Part shown: positions 1 through 7,804 of the stretch, piece after piece
How the letters are laid out: the number at the start of each line of letters is the position of its first letter
How positions within the stretch are numbered: the stretch's first letter is position 1
DNA from: Clostridium sp. OS1-26
Lineage (GTDB): Bacteria > Bacillota > Clostridia > Clostridiales > Clostridiaceae
Assembly: GCF_030915445.1 (NCBI RefSeq)
Contig: NZ_CP133264.1
Span: forward strand, 2,046,001 to 2,110,000
Direction: 5' to 3'
DNA length: 64,000 bases
Program-made: the position numbers and the translations under genes
Notes under the pieces: generated by a model
The model's input: the letters and a program-made list of their open reading frames with translations, nothing else
Database searches by the model: none
What the model was told of the DNA's origin: nothing

Positions 1-261
1 AAGCCATGAGACAAGACCTGCTAATCCAGCTGTACCATCATTATCATCTGACATTCCAACAGCGACACCAATTGCAAATAAAATTCCCATATGATCGATT
101 AATGCCCCACCTGCTTTTAGCAAGAAAGCTGCAATTACACTGTTTGCTCCCCAGCCAGTAGGATCGATCCAATAACCAGCACCCATTAAAATACTTGCAA
201 CAGGCAAACAAGCTACTGGAAGCATTAGAGATTTGCCTAATCTTTGTAGATACTTCATCAT
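1..261 (-). CDS. PTS EIIC (EIIBC) component, amino-sugar/glucose family, N-terminal 87 residues
   Basis: This is the N-terminus of a sugar-specific PTS membrane permease, cut by the window edge. The peptide opens MMKYLQRLGKSLMLPVACLP and continues through a hydrophobic segment with GAGYWIDP and a GVAVGMSDDNDG stretch, the classic start of the NagE/PtsG EIIC family. This domain moves the sugar through the membrane while it is phosphorylated. The start is set by a GGGGGG ribosome-binding site about 9 bases upstream. Its neighbours (EIIA, GlcT-type antiterminator, nagR-murQ-nagA-nagB) suggest N-acetylglucosamine or MurNAc as substrate, so nagE is plausible, but glucose specificity cannot be excluded from this fragment. 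Confidence 0.85.
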   Translation of the reverse strand, partial: MMKYLQRLGKSLMLPVACLPVASILMGAGYWIDPTGWGANSVIAAFLLKAGGALIDHMGILFAIGVAVGMSDDNDGTAGLAGLVSWL

Positions 262-366
262 AATTAAAGTTCCCCCCTAAGTGTTTTTTAAATTTATTTT
301 AAGAATTTTTACATTCTTAAAAACGTTATGAGTTTGTTAAGATATTTATAGTTAATTATTAAAAAT

Positions 367-424
367 AAAAAAAGCCGAAAAGGAATTAACCTTCTCAGCT
401 TTTGCCCACAATGGTTACACGCTC
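367..424 (-). promoter_or_regulatory. RAT antiterminator target and overlapping terminator in the EIIC leader
   Basis: On the minus strand a GTGTAACCATTGTGGGC segment (RAT-like) runs into a hairpin, AAAGCTGAGAAGG pairing with CCTTTTCGGCTTT, followed by a run of seven T. RAT and terminator overlap, so binding of a BglG/GlcT-type protein to RAT would prevent the terminator. A matching RAT precedes the divergent EIIA gene. Confidence 0.7.
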
Positions 425-455
425 AGAAAACGTTTGTAAATATTAATTTAATTTA

Positions 456-483
456 ATTATACTAGGTTTAGCATATATGTCAA
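456..483 (-). promoter_or_regulatory. Sigma-A-type promoter for the EIIC gene
   Basis: On the minus strand TTGACA and TATAAT are separated by 16 bases, about 30 bases upstream of the RAT/terminator leader. Confidence 0.6.
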
Positions 484-517
484 TATATTATTTTTAAAAT
501 TATTAAAGTTTAAAACA

Positions 518-546
518 TTGACAAATGTAATTTAACAATATATACT
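518..546 (+). promoter_or_regulatory. Sigma-A-type promoter for the EIIA gene
   Basis: TTGACA and TATACT are separated by 17 bases. The expected transcript starts just before the RAT element at 557, so nearly all of the leader is RAT plus terminator. Confidence 0.65.
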
Positions 547-556
547 TAATAGCAAA

Positions 557-610
557 ACGTGTAACTGTTTAATCAGGCATAAGTTTTACAACTTATGTCT
601 TTTCTTTTTG
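557..610 (+). promoter_or_regulatory. ptsG-type RAT and terminator in the EIIA leader
   Basis: ACGTGTAACTG followed by AATCAGGCATAAG resembles the GlcT target of Bacillus ptsG. It overlaps a terminator: CATAAGTT and AACTTATG form an 8-bp stem with a TTAC loop, then a T-rich tract. Bound antiterminator would let transcription reach the EIIA gene. Confidence 0.7.
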
Positions 611-639
611 TAAATATTATCTCTAGGAGGCGTAAAGTT

Positions 640-1119
640 ATGTTTGATTTTTTTAAAAAAAGTTTAGAGTTAATTGCTCCAGTTTCTGGGAAAGTTATAG
701 ATTTATCTGAGGTTCCAGACCAGGTTTTTGCACAAAAAATGGCTGGAGATGGTGTGGCAATTGATACAACCGGGAATATTGTAGTATCACCAGTAGATGG
801 TGTAGTGTCATTTATATTTAAGACTAATCATGCCTTTGGTATGATATTAGATAATGAAATAGAGTTGCTTGTGCATGTAGGAATTGATACTGTGGAGCTT
901 AATGGAGCAGGCTTTGAAAGATTAATTGAAGAAGGAACTAAGGTAAAAGTAGGAACACCCATATTAAAGATAGATAGAGAATTTATAAAAGAAAAAGGAT
1001 ATTCCCTAATAACACCAGTGTTGATTGCAAATCCAGATAAATTAAAAGAAATAAAATATAACACTGGAATAGAAGTTGAAGCCGGAAAAGAAGCTGTTAT
1101 TAGCTATAAAGTAAAATAA
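640..1119 (+). CDS. PTS EIIA-Glc-type domain protein
   Basis: This stand-alone 159-residue EIIA of the glucose/GlcNAc class passes phosphate from HPr to the EIIB domain of a PTS permease in the cytosol. The sequence opens MFDFFKKSLELIAPVSGKVI, with the family motif LLVHVGIDTVEL; its His is the phosphorylated residue, and an N-terminal HAFG stretch supplies the second His. The start at 640 follows AGGAGG by 9 bases. An upstream in-frame ATG at 595 lies inside the leader terminator and is rejected. Its control by a GlcT-type RAT, shared with the divergent EIIC gene, indicates that EIIA and the membrane subunit are made together from separate transcripts. Confidence 0.9.
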   Translation: MFDFFKKSLELIAPVSGKVIDLSEVPDQVFAQKMAGDGVAIDTTGNIVVSPVDGVVSFIFKTNHAFGMILDNEIELLVHVGIDTVELNGAGFERLIEEGTKVKVGTPILKIDREFIKEKGYSLITPVLIANPDKLKEIKYNTGIEVEAGKEAVISYKVK

Positions 1120-1147
1120 AGAATAAAAATATAGAATTTAAATGACT

Positions 1148-1193
1148 AAAGGTGACTTGTGCAAAGGGGTATTCCTCTGTGCAAGTCACCTTT
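1148..1193. terminator. Bidirectional terminator between EIIA and the antiterminator gene
   Basis: AAAGGTGACTTG pairs with CAAGTCACCTTT (12 bp), with further partial pairing inside. The two flanking genes converge here. Confidence 0.8.
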
Positions 1194-1216
1194 ATAATTT
1201 GAAACTCTATAAAAAT

Positions 1217-2068
1217 TTAAGATAAAGAAGATTTAAATCTCTGTATATGAACTGCTAAATAAGCTATCTCATCCTCTATAACTTTTAAGCCAAGTGCATT
1301 CTCTATAATTTTCGCTGACTTCTTAGCAAGCTTATAGGAAGTAGAATAACGTTTTTTTATCACATCTAATAACTCGTTTTTTATAGGGGTGTTATTCAAA
1401 ATTCTCTCTATGGCAAAACGAATGTGTGTAAGAAAACGAGCATAATCTAAAGACTGCCTATCTATTTCGATATTCAAAGTATCCTCTAAAAATTCTACTA
1501 TGGTGCTAGATAAGAAGGCATATTTTAATGTATTAGACAGTTTGCCTTGATTTCTTGCTGAATGTATATGAAGTGTTATAAATCCTATTTCACCATCAGG
1601 TATTGATATCTTTAATCTGTCTTCTAACATACTGACAGCTTTACGAGCAACTTCAAACTCGTTTCTGTAAAGGGTCTCTGTTTCTACCAAAAATGGATTC
1701 TCGATTTCATCATTTTCTTTAAGTCTTTTCAAGGTAAAGGTAATGTGATCTATTAAAGATATATGGATTTTTTCGTTAAGCACTTCATTTAATTCATTAG
1801 ATATCATACAAATAACTTCTTCGCACAAGCCCATGAGATCACTATCTATGTTATCAACTAATTCATTAAATGCTTTTGTATTAGATTTATCTTCAATAGT
1901 AAAGATCTTATCTACAGCAATAGTACTAGGAACGACGTCCCCAGTATGTTTTCCAAAGCCGATACCTTTTCCAAAAAGTATTTTTTCATTATTATCCTGC
2001 GAAGCTAAGATAACATTGTTGTTAAATATCTTTATAACCCTATAGTCAGAAGGCGATGAGTTTTTCAT
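1217..2068 (-). CDS. glcT: BglG/GlcT-family transcription antiterminator
   Basis: This RNA-binding antiterminator is controlled by the PTS. An N-terminal CAT domain (MKNSSPSDYRVIKIFNNNVI, with GKGIGFG near residue 35) binds the RAT hairpin. Two PRD modules follow, with conserved His residues in LIDHITFTLKR, GFITLHIHSA, FLTHIRFA and AYLAVHIQRF, which are the phosphorylation sites of this family. The start at 2068 has GGAGGT 6 bases upstream; an earlier TTG overlaps that site. Both neighbouring PTS genes carry RAT/terminator leaders, so they are the likely targets. The glcT name rests on the ptsG-like RAT; a licT-type name is possible. Confidence 0.85.
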   Translation of the reverse strand: MKNSSPSDYRVIKIFNNNVILASQDNNEKILFGKGIGFGKHTGDVVPSTIAVDKIFTIEDKSNTKAFNELVDNIDSDLMGLCEEVICMISNELNEVLNEKIHISLIDHITFTLKRLKENDEIENPFLVETETLYRNEFEVARKAVSMLEDRLKISIPDGEIGFITLHIHSARNQGKLSNTLKYAFLSSTIVEFLEDTLNIEIDRQSLDYARFLTHIRFAIERILNNTPIKNELLDVIKKRYSTSYKLAKKSAKIIENALGLKVIEDEIAYLAVHIQRFKSSLS

Positions 2069-2162
2069 AAGATATACCTCCAAAGGTAAAGTTAGTAGTA
2101 AAGTATATAAATCATTAATTTAGTTTATTCTAAAAAATAAGCTTAGTAAATATAAAAATAAA

Positions 2163-2215
2163 ATTGGTATATACAACATATCAACATAATGTTATAATAA
2201 CATATATACCATATA
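2163..2215 (+). promoter_or_regulatory. nagR promoter flanked by two dre-like operators
   Basis: TATAAT at 2193-2198 has a weak -35 (TATACA) 17 bases upstream. The sequence ATTGGTATATACAACA (2163-2178) and an inverted TATGGTATATATG (2203-2215) resemble the TGGTATAGACCA-type sites bound by NagR/YvoA GntR-HutC regulators, and they flank the -10. This suggests autoregulation of the nagR-murQ-nagA-nagB transcript. Confidence 0.5.
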
Positions 2216-2336
2216 TTTGTACAGAGCTAATTAATCAAATTGATTATTAAAACTAAAAGAAGCAATATTCTTTTAGTATTTGCTAATAAAATATTTTTAA
2301 TTACTTGCAAAGCAGAAACAAAGGGAGGAAAAGAAT

Positions 2337-3068
2337 TTGAGAATAGTTTCGAAAGATAATCCGCTACCATTACATTATCAAATAAAGCAAGTTATACAAG
2401 AAATGATAGAGAATGAGGAATTAAAACCAGGCGATGTCATTCCCACTGAAAGAGAGTTATGTGAAATTCAAGGGGTAAGCAGGATGACTGTTAATAAGGC
2501 TATTATGTCTTTAGTAAATGAAGGCATCTTATATAGAGAACAAGGAAAAGGTACTTTTGTTTCAGAACCAAAGGAAAAGCGTCAGTTATCACAATTGAGA
2601 GGGTTTACAGAAGAAATGGAGGAAAAAGGGCTAAAAACAAGTACAAAAATTTTATCCTTCGATATAAAAGATGCAACTAAACAAAGCAAAGCTATATTGA
2701 ATATGCCTGAAAATGAAAATAAAGTTATAGAAATAAATAGATTAAGAATGCGAGAAAATGAGCCTATAGCTCTTGAAACTGTATGGCTACCTCACAATCT
2801 TTTCTCAGACATGACAAGGGACACTATAGAAGGAAAGTCCTTGTATAAGGTATTTAAGGAAAAATATAAGTATGATCTGAAAAAAGCTAAGCAAACAATT
2901 GAACCTATATTATTAAATGAATATGAAAGCGATTTGTTAGGATTGGAAGAAGATGCTTTAGCTCTTATGTTTAGAAGAACTACCTATATGGAAAATGACA
3001 TTCCGATAGAATATACAAAAGCTATCTACAGGAGTGATAGGTATAAGTATGAAATAATACTTACTTAA
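2337..3068 (+). CDS. nagR: GntR/HutC-family regulator of amino-sugar genes (NagR/YvoA-like)
   Basis: This 243-residue DNA-binding repressor has an N-terminal winged helix of GntR type (residues 8-72, with PTERELCEIQGVSRMTVNKA) and a C-terminal UTRA/HutC effector domain (from about residue 90: LRGFTEEMEEKG and ETVWLPHNLF). In this subfamily the effectors are GlcN-6-P or GlcNAc-6-P. It starts with TTG, supported by GGGAGG 8 bases upstream. It is the first gene of a colinear set with murQ, nagA and nagB; a ~120-bp repeat separates it from murQ. Dre-like sites lie in its own promoter. Confidence 0.85.
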   Translation: MRIVSKDNPLPLHYQIKQVIQEMIENEELKPGDVIPTERELCEIQGVSRMTVNKAIMSLVNEGILYREQGKGTFVSEPKEKRQLSQLRGFTEEMEEKGLKTSTKILSFDIKDATKQSKAILNMPENENKVIEINRLRMRENEPIALETVWLPHNLFSDMTRDTIEGKSLYKVFKEKYKYDLKKAKQTIEPILLNEYESDLLGLEEDALALMFRRTTYMENDIPIEYTKAIYRSDRYKYEIILT

Positions 3069-3190
3069 GCAGAGAGCCAAAACCTGTGATTTTGTGCGAA
3101 TCGGTTAAGCAGACATACAAAATCTTTGATTTTGACATGGTCGCTTACTCAGTGAGTACTCCTCAGACATAAGGAAGAGGAGTTTCATAT
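3069..3190 (+). repeat. Intergenic repeat, second family, copy 1
   Basis: This segment shares blocks with the insert at about 6115-6197: AGCAGAGA, CCAAAA, TGATTTTGTG, GAATCG, CTTACTC, and a CTCCTC...GAGGAG hairpin ending in TCATAT. Copy 1 is longer because the CAAAA-TGATTTTG block is repeated inside it. It fills the nagR-murQ gap. Its function is unknown. Confidence 0.6.
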
Positions 3191-3212
3191 CTTAGATTTA
3201 GGAGGAATAGAA

Positions 3213-4091
3213 GTGAGTGGACGAAACCCAAATACAAAGGATATAGATAATCTAAGTGCTCTAGAAATACTTAGAAAGATAAATGAAGAAGATAAAAAGG
3301 TGGCAACTGCTGTAGAAGAGCAGCTAGATAACATAGCTGGTGCTGTAGATATAATAGTAAATTCTTTTCAAAAGGGTGGAAGATTATTTTATATAGGCAG
3401 TGGAACAAGTGGAAAGTTAGGTGTTATAGATGCTTCGGAATGTCCACCAACCTTTGGAGTAGACGATGAAATGGTTCAAGGAGTTATTTCCGGAGGGAAG
3501 GAAGCTATAAGTGGATGGTTGGAACATACTGAAGATGATGAAGAACTAGCGATAAAAGATCTTCAAAAGAAAAATATTACTAATAAGGATGTTCTGGTTG
3601 GAGTTACTGCTAGTGGAAACACTCCTTATGTTAAAAGCGCCATGGAATATGGTAAAAGAATTGGCTGTAAAACCATTGGAATTATATGTAGGGCTCACGG
3701 AAAGTTAAGTGAAATATGCGATTTAACTATAGCAGTAGATGTGGGAGCAGAAGTTATAATGGGATCCACAAGAATGAAAGCCGGAACAGCACAAAAAATG
3801 GTTTTAAATATGCTAAGCACTACAGCCATGATAAGGATGGGGAAAACTTATTCAAATTTGATGGTAAGTGTAAAGCCAATAAATAAAAAGTTAAAGGAAA
3901 GAGTAAAAGAGATAGTTAATTTAGCTACTGGGGCTGATATTAATACAGTTGAGGTAGTGTTAGAAAAATGTAATTTTGATGCTAAGGTTGCTATAGTCGC
4001 TATTAAATCCGGAATAAGTATTGAAGAAGCTATAAAGGCGCTTGAAGCGGCTAATGGCAAAGTAGCAGAGGCTTTAAGTAATAAAAAATGA
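3213..4091 (+). CDS. murQ: N-acetylmuramic acid 6-phosphate etherase
   Basis: MurQ removes D-lactate from MurNAc-6-P to give GlcNAc-6-P, a cytosolic step in recycling cell-wall sugar. The SIS-domain signature is plain: IGSGTSGKLGVIDASECPPT near residue 61, GVTASGNTPYV near 130 and GSTRMKAGTAQKMVLNM near 185. The acidic residues expected at the active site lie in DASECPP and in ISGWLEHTEDDEE. The length (292) is usual for the family. GTG start with AGGAGG 7 bases upstream. It is followed closely by nagA, giving the order etherase, deacetylase, deaminase, i.e. the pathway order. Confidence 0.95.
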   Translation: MSGRNPNTKDIDNLSALEILRKINEEDKKVATAVEEQLDNIAGAVDIIVNSFQKGGRLFYIGSGTSGKLGVIDASECPPTFGVDDEMVQGVISGGKEAISGWLEHTEDDEELAIKDLQKKNITNKDVLVGVTASGNTPYVKSAMEYGKRIGCKTIGIICRAHGKLSEICDLTIAVDVGAEVIMGSTRMKAGTAQKMVLNMLSTTAMIRMGKTYSNLMVSVKPINKKLKERVKEIVNLATGADINTVEVVLEKCNFDAKVAIVAIKSGISIEEAIKALEAANGKVAEALSNKK

Positions 4092-4115
4092 TTACGTTAA
4101 GAGAGGGTGAAAAAA

Positions 4116-5279
4116 GTGAGAGCAATTATTAATGGAAGAGTTGTACTAGAGAATTGCATATTAGAAGATAAAGTAGTTCTATTTGACACTCAAATAAAAG
4201 GACTAATTAATAGGATTGAGTTTGAAAAGAATGTTAATGGAGGCAGTTATGATGAAATTGATATAATTGATGCCAAAGGTTCATATGTTTCTCCAGGATT
4301 TATAGATTTGCATATACATGGTTCAGGTGGAAGAGATGCTATGGACGGTGAGCTTGAAGATTTAAAAATAATAAGTCAAAGTATAGCTCAAAATGGTGTT
4401 ACAGGCTTTCTCCCAACCACTATGACAATGAGTAAGGAGAAAATATATAAAGCGCTTGACAATATTAGAGAAGGAATGAAGCTGGATTTAGGAGGAGCAA
4501 AGGTTTTAGGTGCCCATATGGAAGGTCCTTTTATAAATCCAAAATATAAAGGAGCTCAGAAGGAAGATTATATAATAGAGCCTAATTATAATTTTATAAA
4601 TGGCTATGAGGATGTAATAAAAATTATAACTTTAGCGCCAGAAAAGGATAATAATTCTCAATTTATAAGATCTGTAAAGGAAAATACAAACATAGTACTA
4701 TCCATAGGCCATTCTGATGCTACTTATGAAGAGGCGATGGAATCTATAGAAAAAGGTGTAAGTCATGCTACTCATCTTTTTAACGCTATGAGTCCACTTA
4801 ATCATAGAAAGCCGGGAGTTATTGGTGCGGTTTTTAATAGTAATATAAATTGTGAGCTTATAGCCGATAAAATACATGTTCACCCTGGCGTTTTTCAAAC
4901 TGTGGTTAATATAAAAGGAGTGGATAAGGTTCTCCTTATAACTGATTCAATGAGGGCAGGGTGTATGAAGGATGGAGTTTCGGAACTTGGAGGCCAAAAG
5001 GTTATAGTTAAGGATAACTCTGCAAGACTAGAGGATGGAACTTTAGCTGGCAGTATTTTAACTTTAAATAAGGCTGTAAAAAATATGGTTGAAAATACAA
5101 ACCTGAATATTTATCAAGCTATATCAATGGTATCATTAAATTCTGCAAAAGATATAGGGATTAGTGATAGGAAGGGAAGTATAGAAGAAGGAAAAGATGC
5201 TGATATAGTTATATTTGATGAGGAATATAATGTAAGCCATACAATCGTTGAAGGTAAGACTGTCTTTACTAAAATATAA
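4116..5279 (+). CDS. nagA: N-acetylglucosamine-6-phosphate deacetylase
   Basis: NagA hydrolyses GlcNAc-6-P to glucosamine-6-P and acetate in the cytosol. This amidohydrolase shows the metal-site HIHGSGGRDAMDG near residue 65, GAHMEGPFINPKYKGAQ near 133, a GHSDATYEEA His near 198, ATHLFNAMSPLNHR near 217 and the catalytic Asp in LLITDSMRAGC. The C-terminal SIEEGKDADIVIFD is a family hallmark. I prefer the GTG at 4116, 8 bases after AGAGGG. An in-frame GTG at 4107 sits on that site and would add three residues. It starts about 24 bases after murQ and lies 18 bases before nagB. Confidence 0.93.
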   Translation: MRAIINGRVVLENCILEDKVVLFDTQIKGLINRIEFEKNVNGGSYDEIDIIDAKGSYVSPGFIDLHIHGSGGRDAMDGELEDLKIISQSIAQNGVTGFLPTTMTMSKEKIYKALDNIREGMKLDLGGAKVLGAHMEGPFINPKYKGAQKEDYIIEPNYNFINGYEDVIKIITLAPEKDNNSQFIRSVKENTNIVLSIGHSDATYEEAMESIEKGVSHATHLFNAMSPLNHRKPGVIGAVFNSNINCELIADKIHVHPGVFQTVVNIKGVDKVLLITDSMRAGCMKDGVSELGGQKVIVKDNSARLEDGTLAGSILTLNKAVKNMVENTNLNIYQAISMVSLNSAKDIGISDRKGSIEEGKDADIVIFDEEYNVSHTIVEGKTVFTKI

Positions 5280-5297
5280 AATAGGAAGGTGCTAAGT

Positions 5298-6023
5298 ATG
5301 AGAATAATTGTTGTAGAAAACTATGAAGAAATGAGTAAAAAAGCGGCGGCTATGATGGCAAGCCAGATAATTCTAAAACCAGAGAGTGTACTTGGTCTAG
5401 CAACAGGAGATACACCCTTAGGAATGTATAGAGAGTTAATAAGAATGTATAATGAAAATATGATAGATTTTTCAAAAGTTAAAACTTTTAATTTAGATGA
5501 ATACTACGGCTTAGGTAAGGATAGTAATCAAAGCTATAACTACTATATGACAAATAATCTATTTAAGCACATAAATATTGATAAAGAAAACATAAATATA
5601 CCTAATGGTATGGCAAAAAATATAGAAGAAGAATGTATAAGCTATGAAAAAAGAATAAAAGAAGCGGGAGGAATAGATATACAAGTACTTGGAATAGGAG
5701 TAAATGGACATATAGGATTCAATGAACCAGATGTCAATTTTGAAGCAGAAACACATCTTGTAAATTTGGATGAAAAAACTATTGAATCCAACTCAAGATT
5801 TTTCAAGTGTATAGAAGAAGTTCCTACTAAGGCTATCAGTATGGGGATAAAAACAATAATGCATTCTAAAAAAATAGTTCTTTTAGCAAATGGAGCATCA
5901 AAAGCGGATGCAATCGCTAAAACAGTAAATGGAAAAATATCTCCTGAAGTGCCAGCATCAATATTACAACTGCATCAAGATGTTGCTATAATCGTAGACA
6001 AGGAAGCAGCAAGTAAGCTATAG
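5298..6023 (+). CDS. nagB: Glucosamine-6-phosphate deaminase
   Basis: NagB converts glucosamine-6-P to fructose-6-P and ammonia, the entry point to glycolysis. The motifs are canonical: GLATGDTPLGMYRELI near residue 35, FNLDEYYGL with the catalytic Asp near 68, and GIGVNGHIGFNEP containing the ring-opening His near 135. The size (241) is normal. The ATG at 5298 follows AGGAAGGTG; a GTG three codons earlier overlaps that ribosome-binding site. It is the last gene of the amino-sugar cluster. Its stop lies 5 bases before a palindromic repeat that may also end transcription. Confidence 0.95.
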   Translation: MRIIVVENYEEMSKKAAAMMASQIILKPESVLGLATGDTPLGMYRELIRMYNENMIDFSKVKTFNLDEYYGLGKDSNQSYNYYMTNNLFKHINIDKENINIPNGMAKNIEEECISYEKRIKEAGGIDIQVLGIGVNGHIGFNEPDVNFEAETHLVNLDEKTIESNSRFFKCIEEVPTKAISMGIKTIMHSKKIVLLANGASKADAIAKTVNGKISPEVPASILQLHQDVAIIVDKEAASKL

Positions 6024-6027
6024 GGTT

Positions 6028-6285
6028 ACTAGGCCAAAAGTTGACTTATACGCCGGGATATGTTTCCAAGCTTCAGCACGTTAAAAATTTTTAGCCAGTC
6101 TAAAGCTTGTGTTTTAAGCAGAGAACCAAAATCTATGATTTTGTGTGAATCGCTTACTCCTCTGACGTAAGGAAGAGGAGCGTCATATAGAATTCTCTTA
6201 AAGCCCTTCACTAAGACTGGCACAAAGTTTTTAAATCTACTTCAGCTTTGGAAACATATCCATCTGTATAAGTCAACTTTCTAGT
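6028..6285. repeat. Palindromic MITE-like repeat, copy A, with a second repeat inserted
   Basis: The ends are inverted repeats: ACTAG...AAAGTTGACTTATAC...GGATATGTTTCCAA...GCTTCAG on the left and its complement on the right, ending at CTAGT. The same element, without the insert and in reverse orientation, lies at 33393-33574. The central arms also match between copies (for example ACTAAGACTG-CACAAAG). No coding sequence is credible within it. Confidence 0.75.
6115..6197 (+). repeat. Second-family repeat inserted in palindromic copy A
   Basis: This roughly 76-83 base block is absent from the other palindromic copy at 33393-33574. It matches the nagR-murQ intergenic repeat (AGCAGAGAACCAAAATCT, TGATTTTGTGTGAATCG, CTCCTC...GAGGAG, TCATAT). 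It is therefore a repeat within a repeat. Confidence 0.6.
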
Positions 6286-6427
6286 TAGTTTCTCTATATT
6301 TTTAAATTATTTATGTGATAATTGAGTGTCAATAATATTAAAAACCAAATTTGTAAGAATGAGTTTAGCAGTTGTTGGTTAGCATAATATATGTAATTTT
6401 ATAAAATCTTAAATTAGTATTGAGATG

Positions 6428-6441
6428 GTAACTTATGTTAC
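6428..6441. promoter_or_regulatory. Palindrome GTAAC-N4-GTTAC upstream of the cupin gene
   Basis: GTAACTTATGTTAC is a perfect 5-4-5 inverted repeat with the geometry of Crp/Fnr-family sites. A related ACTTATGTTATAGAAAA follows 36 bases later (6467-6483), repeating ACTTATGTTACAGAAAA. The same palindrome class occurs upstream of hcp (35835-35850), which suggests a shared regulator. Confidence 0.5.
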
Positions 6442-6504
6442 AGAAAAATACCAAATATTACATTATACTTATGTTATAGAAAATAAATTTGGGAGGTTGG
6501 TATT

Positions 6505-6846
6505 ATGGCACAACATTTTATAAAGAATATAGATTTTTCCAAGGTTTTAGACATGGAAGGACTTGTTGAATATCAAGAAGGTCAAGTTGTTAGTAGAACT
6601 CTATCTCAGGGAAAAAACTTAAGTGTTACTTTATTCGCATTTGATAAGGGAGAAGAAATAAGTTCACATTCCTCAGGTGGAGATGCTATGGTTTATTTAC
6701 TGGATGGTAGTGCTGAGATAACAATTGCAGAAGAGAAGTTTAATCTTAAAAAAGGTGAAACAATAGTAATGCCTGCTGGAATTCCACATGCGTTATATGC
6801 TTCTGAAAAATTTAAAATGTTATTAGTTGTTGTTTTTAACGCATAA
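6505..6846 (+). CDS. Small single-domain cupin protein
   Basis: This 113-residue protein is a single beta-barrel cupin. The first motif is degenerate around EISSHSSGGDAMVYLLDGSAEI (residues 52-73). The second is PAGIPHALYA (near 93-102), preceded by LKKGETIVMP. Few metal ligands are conserved beyond the His residues in SSHSS and IPHAL. No enzyme activity can be named; such proteins often bind small ligands or metals. GGGAGG lies about 8 bases before the ATG. It is monocistronic: a strong terminator follows, and a palindromic operator precedes it that also occurs upstream of hcp, hinting at control by the redox/NO regulator. Confidence 0.75.
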   Translation: MAQHFIKNIDFSKVLDMEGLVEYQEGQVVSRTLSQGKNLSVTLFAFDKGEEISSHSSGGDAMVYLLDGSAEITIAEEKFNLKKGETIVMPAGIPHALYASEKFKMLLVVVFNA

Positions 6847-6861
6847 AAATATTAGTTGCTA

Positions 6862-6909
6862 AAAATGCCTGTGTCTACTACAAGTAGTTGTAGTAGACAC
6901 AGGCATTTT
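6862..6909. terminator. Strong terminator after the cupin gene
   Basis: A 22-bp perfect stem (AAAATGCCTGTGTCTACTAC plus AA and its complement) surrounds a GTAG loop, with T and A tracts in the arms. Confidence 0.85.
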
Positions 6910-6969
6910 GCATAGGACTTAAATATGTTAATTGTATTTACAAATATAATTAAGTGATATATAATTTAG

Positions 6970-6985
6970 TTAAGTAATTGCTTAA
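6970..6985. promoter_or_regulatory. Near-palindromic operator before the ArsR-family gene
   Basis: TTAAGTAATTGCTTAA is an imperfect 16-bp palindrome 16 bases before the ATG, overlapping the likely promoter region. This position suits autoregulation by an ArsR-type repressor. Confidence 0.45.
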
Positions 6986-7001
6986 TCAGATGGAGGGTTA
7001 A

Positions 7002-7367
7002 ATGGATCAAATAGTAAAAGTATTTAAGGCATTAGGAGATGAGACCAGATTAAAGATACTAATTATAATTTCAAAAAGAAATATTTGTGCTAAAGGACTT
7101 TCAAAACATTTAAATATTTCAGAGGCTGCAGTATCTCAACATTTAAGAATTCTTAAGGATGCAGGAGTAATTATCGGTGAGAAAATGAGCTATTACGTAA
7201 ATTATAAACTTCAAAGTCCTATACTTTTAGATACAATTAATTTCATCAACGAACTTAACGAAGACCTTCCTTTGAGTTGTTGTAACTTTGATTTACATAC
7301 ATCCGACATTTGTAATAAGGCATGTGAAGGCAGGAAAAATAGATGTTGCCAAAAAAATAAAGTTTGA
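7002..7367 (+). CDS. ArsR/SmtB-family regulator with Cys-rich tail
   Basis: This 121-residue winged-helix regulator has the ArsR core IVKVFKALGDETRLKILIII (residues 4-23) and a recognition-helix region LSKHLNISEAAVSQHLRILK (residues 36-55). The C-terminus carries many cysteines (SCCNF, DICNKAC, RCCQKN), so it may sense metal, thiol or redox state. The effector cannot be read from the sequence. The ATG follows GGAGGG. The next gene, a NifX-like protein, starts 14 bases downstream and probably shares the transcript. A near-palindrome just upstream of the start is a candidate autoregulatory site. Confidence 0.85.
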   Translation: MDQIVKVFKALGDETRLKILIIISKRNICAKGLSKHLNISEAAVSQHLRILKDAGVIIGEKMSYYVNYKLQSPILLDTINFINELNEDLPLSCCNFDLHTSDICNKACEGRKNRCCQKNKV

Positions 7368-7381
7368 GAGGAGAATAAATT

Positions 7382-7750
7382 ATGAAAGTATGTGTTCCAG
7401 TAAAAGAAAACCAAGGATTAGAAAGTATACCATATAATCATTTTGGTTCAGCTCCAATATTTCTAATTTATAATTTAGAGAATGGAGAATTAAAAGCAAT
7501 TAACAACAATGATTTACATCATCAACATGGGATGTGTCAACCTCTAAAAGCGTTATCTGGGGAACAAGTTGATGTAATATTAGTAGCTGGAATTGGAGCT
7601 GGCGCGTTAATGAAATTACAAAGCCAAGGAATAAAGGTATATAAGGTTGGAGATGGATCTATTTCAGATAACATTCAGTTATTAAAAGAAAATCAGCTAG
7701 TGGAGTTTTCTTCACAAAATAGCTGTAATCATCACGGCTGCGGACATTAA
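7382..7750 (+). CDS. NifX/NifB-type dinitrogenase iron-molybdenum cofactor family protein
   Basis: This 122-residue protein of the FeMo-cofactor biosynthesis fold opens MKVCVPVKENQGLESIPYNH and has the central VDVILVAGIGAGALMKLQSQG. Family members bind or carry metal clusters, but many anaerobes without nitrogenase hold such genes. The ends are His- and Cys-rich (DLHHQHGMCQ; SCNHHGCGH), which favours metal or Fe-S binding. It follows the ArsR gene with its own AGAGGAG site and is ended by a terminator at 7805. Linkage to a Cys-rich ArsR regulator suggests metal-cluster handling under regulated conditions. There is no nif gene in view. Confidence 0.8.
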   Translation: MKVCVPVKENQGLESIPYNHFGSAPIFLIYNLENGELKAINNNDLHHQHGMCQPLKALSGEQVDVILVAGIGAGALMKLQSQGIKVYKVGDGSISDNIQLLKENQLVEFSSQNSCNHHGCGH

Positions 7751-7804
7751 TATGATCAAGCAGCATTATCTAAAAATAATTTTGTAATATAATTTATATT
7801 AATA

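Noticed and set aside
595..639. Upstream in-frame ATG extending the EIIA gene by 15 codons
   Set aside because: It lies inside the RAT/terminator hairpin and has no ribosome-binding site; the ATG at 640 has AGGAGG at good distance.
6029..6223. 64-codon minus-strand ORF
   Set aside because: It lies entirely within the palindromic repeat and its inserted repeat; no ribosome-binding site and no family resemblance.
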